From Sphingomonadales bacterium (GTDB lineage Bacteria; Pseudomonadota; Alphaproteobacteria; Sphingomonadales; Sphingomonadaceae), in assembly GCA_025352685.1 (NCBI GenBank), contig JANXSN010000032.1, positions 62,001-126,000 of the forward strand: a stretch of DNA of 64,000 nucleotides, read 5' to 3'. Shown here piece by piece: positions 58,230 through 64,000 of this stretch; position 1 is the first letter of the stretch, and the number at the start of each line of letters is the position of its first letter. The position numbers and the translations under genes are program-made. The notes below the pieces were generated by a model that did not search any database, was not told the DNA's origin, and saw only the letters and a list, made by a program, of their open reading frames with translations.

Positions 58230-58251
58230 TTCCCGCAAGCGTGTGGCGCAC

Positions 58252-59679
58252 CTATTTGCGGCGGATGACGAGGTTTCTGATCTCGGTCATGTCTTCCATG
58301 GCAAAGCGGACGCCTTCGCGGCCGAGCCCGGAATCCTTCACGCCCCCGTAAGGCATATTATCGACGCGGTAGCTGGGCACGTCGTTGATCACGACCCCAC
58401 CAACATCAAGACGGTCCCAGGCATCGAGCATCTTGAACAAGTCGCGGGTGAAAATACCAGCTTGCAGACCAAATTTGCTGTCGTTGACCTCATCGAGCGC
58501 CGCGTTGAAATCGGTGAACTTGCTAAGCAGCGCGACAGGACCAAAGGCTTCTTCGGTGTAGGCTTTTGCAGTGCGGGGCACGCCTTCAAGCAGGGTCGCA
58601 TCAAGCATCGCGCCATCCCGCTTGCCGCCACACAGCAGGGTCGCGCCTGCCGCAACCGCTTCCTGAACCCAACCGTCGAGCCGACTGGCTTCCTTCACGT
58701 CGATCATTGGACCGATGAATGTATTTCGATCCTTCGGGTCTCCCGAAACAAGGGACTTCGTTCTGGCGACAAGCATGCTGCGGAACCGGTCGTAGACGTC
58801 GGCGTGTATGATGATCCGCTGAACGCCGATGCATGACTGACCCGACTGATAGAACGCGCCAAACGTGACGCGTTCGAGCGCATCGTCCAGATCGGCATCG
58901 TGATCGATGATGACGGCCGCATTCCCGCCGAGTTCGAGAACGATCTTCTTCTTGCCTGCCTTGGCCTTGAGCGCCCATCCAACATCGGGTGAGCCGGTAA
59001 AGCTGAGTAATTTCAGCCGGTCGTCTTGAGTAAACAAGTCTGCGCCTTCGCGATGCGCGGGCAAAATCGAGAACGCGCCCTTGGGCAGGTTTGTCTCGGC
59101 GAGCACCTCACCCATGATGATCGCGCCAAGCGGTGTTCGGCTTGCAGGCTTCATCACGAATGGACAGCCAACGGCAATCGCAGGTGCAATTTTGTGGGCG
59201 GCAAGATTGAGCGGAAAGTTGAAAGGCGAGATGAAGCTGCAAGGGCCAATTGGCACACGCTTCCAGATACCCTGATAGCCGCGTGCACGCGGGGAAATGT
59301 CAAGCGGCTGGACTTCGCCGGTCATCCGAACACTTTCCTCGGCCGCGATCCTAAACGTGTCAATCAGCCGACCGACTTCGCCTTCGCTGTCTTTGATCGG
59401 CTTGCCCGCTTCGACGCACAGCGCATAGGCCAGTTCATCCGACCGCGCCTTAAACCGGTCGACGCAGTGCTGGAGGACGGCTTGCCGTTCATACGACGCC
59501 ATTCTCGCCATTGGCTCGGCAGCTTCAACCGCTGCGGCAATTCCAGCGTCGATCGTTGCGGCATCGGCTTGCGCAACGCGGAACGCGATCTTGCCCGTAA
59601 ATTTGTCGGTGACAGCAAGGTCTGTGTTCAGCTGTTTAGCTTCATTAGCAAGATAGAGAGGATAAACGTCCTTGAGCAT
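58252..59679 (-). CDS. NAD(P)-dependent aldehyde dehydrogenase
   Basis: 475 aa. ALDH superfamily residues: catalytic Cys in YQSGQSCIGVQR, general-base Glu in VLELGGNAAVI, oxyanion Asn in SPFNFPLNL, and the cofactor strand SFTGSPDVGWALKAKAG. Sequence style resembles the lactaldehyde/GapN-like branch. It is coupled to the preceding TPP enzyme gene in a TGATG, so the ATG at 59679 is taken rather than the GTG one codon earlier. The pair may oxidise an aldehyde made from pyruvate chemistry, but the substrate is unknown. Confidence 0.9.
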   Translation of the reverse strand: MLKDVYPLYLANEAKQLNTDLAVTDKFTGKIAFRVAQADAATIDAGIAAAVEAAEPMARMASYERQAVLQHCVDRFKARSDELAYALCVEAGKPIKDSEGEVGRLIDTFRIAAEESVRMTGEVQPLDISPRARGYQGIWKRVPIGPCSFISPFNFPLNLAAHKIAPAIAVGCPFVMKPASRTPLGAIIMGEVLAETNLPKGAFSILPAHREGADLFTQDDRLKLLSFTGSPDVGWALKAKAGKKKIVLELGGNAAVIIDHDADLDDALERVTFGAFYQSGQSCIGVQRIIIHADVYDRFRSMLVARTKSLVSGDPKDRNTFIGPMIDVKEASRLDGWVQEAVAAGATLLCGGKRDGAMLDATLLEGVPRTAKAYTEEAFGPVALLSKFTDFNAALDEVNDSKFGLQAGIFTRDLFKMLDAWDRLDVGGVVINDVPSYRVDNMPYGGVKDSGLGREGVRFAMEDMTEIRNLVIRRK

Positions 59680-61322
59680 CACACCGCCTTCGATAATTCT
59701 TTGATATCTCGGTTCAAAATCCGGTCGTTATCCGTATAGTCGACCGGGACTTCGATCAGGTGCACCCCAGGTGATTTACCCGTCAGCGCAAGTAACGCGT
59801 CAAGGTGTGCGGCACTCTCCACCCGGTATCCCTGTGCGCCGTAGCTCTCTGCATATTTTACGAAATCGGGATTTCCGTAGGTTAATCCCCAGTCCTTGAA
59901 GCCCATGTTGGCCTGCTTCCAGCGGATCATGCCGTAGCTGTTGTCGTTCAGAATGAGGATCGTGATGTTCAGCTTTAACCGGACTGCGGTCTCCATCTCC
60001 TGGCTGTTCATCATGAAGCCGCCGTCGCCGCATATCGCCATGACGCGTCGCCCGGGATAGACCATCGATGACATCATTGCAGAGGGCAAACCGGCGCCCA
60101 TCGTCGCAAGTGCGTTATCGAGTAATACAGTGTTGGGGCGGTAGGCAGCATAGCTTCGCGCGAACCAGATTTTGTAGACGCCATTATCGAGACAGATGAT
60201 GCCATCTTCTGGCATCGCTTTGCGGACCTGTTCGACGAGGAAGGGGGGGTAAATCGGAAAACGCGCATCCCCCGAAATGCTCGCGGTATGCGCTACTTCT
60301 GCGGCACGCGCCTTCAGCATGAATTCCGATGTCCACGCTTGCGGCGTGATCGCCTCCTTCAACTGCCAGATCGCATTGGCAATATCGCCAATGATCTCGA
60401 TCTGCGGGAAATAGACCGGGTCGACTTCAGCGGTACGCATCGAGACGTGAATGACTTCGGCGCCCCCTGGCTTCATGAAGAAGGGCGGCTTTTCGATCAC
60501 GTCGTGGCCAATATTGACGATGCAATCTGACGCTTCGACTGCGCGGTGAACAAAGTCGCCCGCGCTCAGTGCCGCACAGCCGACGAATTTGGGGTGGCGC
60601 TCGTCGATCACGCCCTTGCCGAGTTGCGTCGTCAGGAACGGAATACCTGTTTTGTCGATGAATTCGCGGAGCATCTTTGACGTCATGGTTCGGTTCGCGC
60701 CTGCCCCGATAACCAGGATCGGCGACTTCGCCGCTTCAAGCTTGGCTGCCGCCATGGCAATCGCCTTGGCATCCGCGCTTGGTCGCCGCGCGACGCTGCG
60801 CGGGATCGGCAGCGAGTCGGTCTGCTCGTCGGCGATATCTTCAGGTAATTCTAGATGCACCGCACCGGGCTTTTCCTCCTCGGCCAGGCGGATAGCCTCA
60901 CGTACGCGGCTTGGAATATTATCCGCACTTGCCATCTGATAGGTATATTTGGTGATTGGTCCCATCATCGCGACCACGTCGAGGATCTGGAAACGGCCCT
61001 GTTTCGATTTCTTGATCGGCTTTTGACCTGTGATCATCATCATCGGCATGCCGCCTAACTGGGCATAGGCCGCGGCGGTAACAAAATTCGTTGCGCCTGG
61101 GCCCAATGTAGCAAGGCAAACCCCAGTTTTGCCGGTATGTCGCCCGTATGTCGCGGCCATGAAGCCCGCACCCTGCTCATGTCGGGTCAGTATCAGCTTG
61201 ATCTTGGTCGAGCGCGAGAGGCTGTCAAGAAAGTCGAGGTTTTCCTCGCCGGGGACGCCGAAGATATATTCTACACCTTCCTGTTCGAGGCATTGGATGA
61301 ACAAATCTGATGCTTTGGCCAT
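59679..61322 (-). CDS. Acetolactate synthase-like thiamine-diphosphate enzyme
   Basis: 547 aa. TPP enzyme with the catalytic Glu in TRHEQGAGFMA, a central domain (SPILVIGAGANR), and the TPP/Mg motif GDGGFMMNSQEMETAVRL...LNDNSYGMIRWKQ. It resembles catabolic AlsS-type enzymes more than biosynthetic IlvB: there is no adjacent ilvN regulatory subunit, and an aldehyde dehydrogenase gene follows directly. It probably acts on pyruvate or another 2-oxo acid. The start ATG at 61322 lies 101 bp after the SnoaL-like gene. Confidence 0.88.
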   Translation of the reverse strand: MAKASDLFIQCLEQEGVEYIFGVPGEENLDFLDSLSRSTKIKLILTRHEQGAGFMAATYGRHTGKTGVCLATLGPGATNFVTAAAYAQLGGMPMMMITGQKPIKKSKQGRFQILDVVAMMGPITKYTYQMASADNIPSRVREAIRLAEEEKPGAVHLELPEDIADEQTDSLPIPRSVARRPSADAKAIAMAAAKLEAAKSPILVIGAGANRTMTSKMLREFIDKTGIPFLTTQLGKGVIDERHPKFVGCAALSAGDFVHRAVEASDCIVNIGHDVIEKPPFFMKPGGAEVIHVSMRTAEVDPVYFPQIEIIGDIANAIWQLKEAITPQAWTSEFMLKARAAEVAHTASISGDARFPIYPPFLVEQVRKAMPEDGIICLDNGVYKIWFARSYAAYRPNTVLLDNALATMGAGLPSAMMSSMVYPGRRVMAICGDGGFMMNSQEMETAVRLKLNITILILNDNSYGMIRWKQANMGFKDWGLTYGNPDFVKYAESYGAQGYRVESAAHLDALLALTGKSPGVHLIEVPVDYTDNDRILNRDIKELSKAV

Positions 61323-61423
61323 GGTTCGCTTATCCCCCGGATCCTAAAGGCTATTGGCGACCTGGTGCGGGTTGGCCCGCTTAAGCACGAGCCTAGCGGC
61401 AAGTGCGTGGACAGTCGAATCTG

Positions 61424-61816
61424 CTAGGCGAGCTGCGGTAACGCCGCGCCCATTTTCTCGTGCAGCTTGTTCATGGCTTTCAACGGACGGACCATCACTT
61501 TGAAATGAATAATTTGTCCCGCGTCGTTCCAGGTGATCATATCGATACCGTTTATCGTGATGCCGTCGACGAAACTGGTGAATTCGAGGACAGCGGAATT
61601 CGCGCCGCGCCATTCGCCGATATAGGCAAAGCCTGCGCCACCGAGGACAATGCTGGCAACAGTCAGATATTTTGCAGAAATCGCGCGGCCGCGCTGGGGT
61701 GTGTGGACAACGGGCGATTCGAAGACAACGTCGTCGGCAAGTAGCGCATAAATTGCGTCGTGATCGCGCGAGCTGGCGACTGCGTGCCAGCAGGCAAGAG
61801 CCGCGTCCATGTCCAT
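61424..61816 (-). CDS. SnoaL-like/NTF2-fold protein
   Basis: About 130 aa. NTF2-like cone fold pattern: ALACWHAVASSRDHDAIYALLADDVVFESPVVHTPQRGR..., then ...FTSFVDGITINGIDMITWNDAGQIIHFKVMVRP. This family includes small isomerases, hydrolases and binding proteins; the reaction is unknown. The ATG at 61816 is preferred over a TTG at 61822 that would overlap the previous stop. It lies between the 2-hydroxyacid dehydrogenase and the TPP enzyme genes. Confidence 0.82.
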   Translation of the reverse strand: MDMDAALACWHAVASSRDHDAIYALLADDVVFESPVVHTPQRGRAISAKYLTVASIVLGGAGFAYIGEWRGANSAVLEFTSFVDGITINGIDMITWNDAGQIIHFKVMVRPLKAMNKLHEKMGAALPQLA

Positions 61817-61818
61817 GG

Positions 61819-62757
61819 TCAATATCCCAGATCGAGGTTCACGACGTGCTGCAGCGGTTCGCCCCGATGCCAGCGATCGAGGTTCGCGATGAAGCGGTCG
61901 GCGCCTCGAGCAAACATGGTTTCCTGTGCCTGCCCGGAAAGGTGCATTGTGATGTGTGCGTTTGGCAACGTCCAGAGCCGGTGCTCTGGCGGCAGCGGCT
62001 CGGGTGTCGTGACGTCGAGGAACGCCCCGCCGATCCGCTCCGCTGACAGCGCTTCGACGAGGGCATCCTGATCGACGACGCTGCCCCGTGCGATGTTGAC
62101 CAGCACGGCGGAGCGTTTCATCGCCGCCAGCGCTGCTCGGTCGATCATGCCGTCGGTCTCTGGCGTTGCGGGTACCGCGAGAATCACCCAGTCAAACTCA
62201 CCGATCCGTGGCCGCCAGTCATCGGGTCCCAGTGTCCCCGGACCTGGGTTGCGGCGCGCGACAACGACCTCGATGTCAAAGGCCTTCAGACGTGTCTCGA
62301 TCAGCTTTCCGATGGCGCCATAGCCGAGGAGGAGTGCCTTGCTGCCTGCCAGTTCGACCTTGCGTGGTGGGGCTTGCAGCCATTCACGCCGGTCTTGGGC
62401 GCGCACGACCTCGCGATAGCCTTTGGCGAGTGTCAACATTCCCATCACAACGTATTCGGCAATGGTGACGGCGTTGGTCCCGGCACCATTCGTAAGCACT
62501 GCGCCTTGTCGGGCGATCACATCGAGCGGGATCCCGTCCACGCCGGCGTAGAGTGTGTGCAACCAGCGCATCGCCGACGCGTGACGGATGGCGAACGCCA
62601 TGTCCGGTTTCTCGTACATGTCGAACCACCCGATCTCCGCGTCGGGCGCGAGCGCCAACGCCTCGGCCCTCGACGTAAACCAGCGCGGCGTGAGCCAGCC
62701 TGGGAGTCTTGATTCGATCAATGGACGAACGAGCGCGGGCAGGGTGGCAAGCGTCAT
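61819..62757 (-). CDS. D-2-hydroxyacid dehydrogenase family protein
   Basis: 312 aa. The Rossmann motif is LLLGYGAIGKLIETRL. The catalytic Arg lies in VNIARGSVVD, and the terminal His in LPNAHITMHLSGQA (two His are candidates). It reduces a 2-oxo acid or oxidises the D-hydroxy acid with NAD(P). Its ATG overlaps the cysS stop (4 bp) and its stop is close to the SnoaL-like start. The exact substrate cannot be assigned. Confidence 0.9.
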   Translation of the reverse strand: MTLATLPALVRPLIESRLPGWLTPRWFTSRAEALALAPDAEIGWFDMYEKPDMAFAIRHASAMRWLHTLYAGVDGIPLDVIARQGAVLTNGAGTNAVTIAEYVVMGMLTLAKGYREVVRAQDRREWLQAPPRKVELAGSKALLLGYGAIGKLIETRLKAFDIEVVVARRNPGPGTLGPDDWRPRIGEFDWVILAVPATPETDGMIDRAALAAMKRSAVLVNIARGSVVDQDALVEALSAERIGGAFLDVTTPEPLPPEHRLWTLPNAHITMHLSGQAQETMFARGADRFIANLDRWHRGEPLQHVVNLDLGY

Positions 62758-64000
62758 AGCTCAAGCTTCCAGTCCCAACCCAGCGGATCGCCGTCCATGA
62801 CATCGACGCCGGCGACCGCCAGGTTGTCGCGAATGCTGTCGGAGAGGCCGAAGTTTTTTGCAGCGCGCGCGGCTTGGCGTTCGGCGAGCCGTTTTGCGAT
62901 CGTTCGTTCATCGGTTCGTGCGAGCACAGGCCTCACGCGCAGCGCGGTGCGCGTCATGCCGTCGAGTTGCAAGCCGAACACCTGATCCATCCGTTCGATG
63001 AGATGCAGACGCGTCGCCGGCGTCAGGGACTTCGTCGCCAACACTTCGTCGAGTATGGGCAAGGCTTTGGGCACATTGAGATCGTCGCATACTGCTTCTT
63101 CAAACCTGTCGAGCAACGCCTGCCCCTCTGACGTGATAAGTACAGTTGTGTCCGCTTCGGCCCGCAGAGCCTCAATGGCCATGACCAGACGTTTCAACCT
63201 GGTCAGCGCCGCCAGCAAACTCTCGCCCGAAAATTCTAGCTCGCTCCGGTAATGCGCCTGCAGGCACATCAGGCGGTATGCGAGCGGATGCACGCCCTTG
63301 TCGACGACTGACTGCAGCGTCGCAAACTCACCGCTTGATTTCGACATTTTTCCCTCGCGCGTTACGAGGAAATTATTGTGCATCCACCAGTTGGCACCCG
63401 TCGCAGATGTACAAGTATACGCCTGATTTTGGGCAATTTCGTTTGGATGATGGATCTGCCGGTGGTCGATGCCGCCCGTGTGAATGTCGAACTGATTGCC
63501 GAGATATTTAAGGCTCATAACCGAGCATTCCAGGTGCCAACCCGGCACGCCTTTTCCCCAAGGCGACTCCCACTCCATCTGGCGTTGCTCGCCCGATGGA
63601 GATTTCCGCCAAATCGCGAAGTCGGATGAGTGACGTTTTCCATCGACTTCGGTAATGCGGTTTGCCTGTGGTCCGTCACCGTGCCCCGCCAACCTACCGT
63701 AGTCTGGCACCGTGCTACTGTCGAAATACAGGCCGGTCTCGAGCTCGTAACAGTGCTTGAGTTCGATCCGTTCGGCAAAAGCAATCATCTCCTGAACATG
63801 ATCAGTCGCTACCGACCAGCGGCTTGGCGCACGGATATTAAGCGCGGCGACGTCGTTCATGAAGGCCTCGGTGTAGAATTTTGCTACATCCCAGATCGTC
63901 TTTGCCTCGCGCGCCGCCGCGACGGCCATTTTGTCGTCGCCAGCGTCTGCATCAGACGTCAAATGACCAACGTCGGTGATGTTAACGACATGCGTCACCT
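62754..64000 (-). CDS. cysS: Cysteinyl-tRNA synthetase, divergent type (N-terminus cut by window end)
   Basis: About 415 residues are visible; the N-terminal HIGH motif and first zinc Cys lie outside the window. Seen are [22 protein letters not shown], the zinc Cys in [29 protein letters not shown] with the zinc His/Glu, and KMSKSSGEF (KMSKS). The common proteobacterial form reads ...GGxDLxFPHHENEIAQ and ITDVDDKI at these places, so this copy belongs to a different CysRS clade. It is followed by overlapping 2-hydroxyacid dehydrogenase and SnoaL-like genes. Confidence 0.9.
   Translation of the reverse strand, partial: VTHVVNITDVGHLTSDADAGDDKMAVAAAREAKTIWDVAKFYTEAFMNDVAALNIRAPSRWSVATDHVQEMIAFAERIELKHCYELETGLYFDSSTVPDYGRLAGHGDGPQANRITEVDGKRHSSDFAIWRKSPSGEQRQMEWESPWGKGVPGWHLECSVMSLKYLGNQFDIHTGGIDHRQIHHPNEIAQNQAYTCTSATGANWWMHNNFLVTREGKMSKSSGEFATLQSVVDKGVHPLAYRLMCLQAHYRSELEFSGESLLAALTRLKRLVMAIEALRAEADTTVLITSEGQALLDRFEEAVCDDLNVPKALPILDEVLATKSLTPATRLHLIERMDQVFGLQLDGMTRTALRVRPVLARTDERTIAKRLAERQAARAAKNFGLSDSIRDNLAVAGVDVMDGDPLGWDWKLEL

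Noticed and set aside
61367-61380. Small hairpin GCGGG-TTGG-CCCGC upstream of the TPP enzyme gene as a terminator
   Set aside because: Only five base pairs and no T-tract on the relevant strand.

Overview
The window reads as chromosome from a sphingomonad-type alphaproteobacterium (Sphingomonadales). The basis is the block PTS-EIIA / rapZ / short HprK / ChvG-ChvI / pckA, the neighbourhood purN-purM / DUF2066 protein / HdaA / ppk / ppx, class II DAHP synthase, an AlkK-like acyl-CoA ligase, high-GC codon use throughout and many ATGA-type gene overlaps. I see no tRNA, rRNA, CRISPR array, integrase, transposase or prophage gene.

Layout. 1-5.7 kb: PTS/HprK/RapZ regulation and the ChvG-ChvI two-component system, divergent from pckA. 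5.7-19.6 kb: a decayed small gene, a small glycine-rich protein gene, nfeD plus an SPFH gene, guaB, rsmB, a TPR gene, the conserved outer-membrane/ribosome block lptD-surA-pdxA-rsmA, then pepA, ndk and a small secreted protein. 19.8-27.3 kb: purM with a purN fused to a YjbR-like domain, and divergently a DUF2066 protein, hdaA, ppk1 and ppx. 27.3-40.1 kb: an I78-like inhibitor lipoprotein, rnd, aspS, a glutathione peroxidase, dnaE, an acyl-CoA ligase, a PA0069-like radical SAM protein, ruvX, a TonB-like protein and aroG. 58.2-64 kb: an acetolactate synthase-like enzyme with an aldehyde dehydrogenase, a SnoaL-like protein, a 2-hydroxyacid dehydrogenase and a divergent cysS cut by the window end.

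The part that is not ordinary is 40.2-58.2 kb. Two convergent operons encode what looks like a complete electron conduit from cytoplasm to cell surface, next to a CycH/CcmI-like TPR gene. The plus-strand operon has a flavoprotein fused to two cyclic-nucleotide-binding domains and a 16-Cys ferredoxin domain, then a five-helix membrane diheme cytochrome b, then an FHA-TM-decaheme cytochrome c, then a CpdA-like cyclic-nucleotide phosphodiesterase and a PLP decarboxylase. The minus-strand operon has a pentaheme c554-like cytochrome, a lipoprotein with two GlcG/HbpS-like (DUF336) domains, a 661-aa outer-membrane beta-barrel candidate, and a 1332-aa decaheme cytochrome with a C-terminal LVIVD-type propeller. 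That gives 25 predicted c-heme sites plus two b hemes. The architecture suggests cyclic-nucleotide-controlled electron exchange between a cytoplasmic dinucleotide or Fe-S pool and a periplasmic or extracellular partner. The direction of flow and the substrate cannot be read from the sequence.

Starts were chosen by family length, ribosome-site-like sequence and overlap with the preceding gene. Functions outside the cluster are mostly firm family assignments. Functions inside the cluster are inferred from domain composition and gene order.
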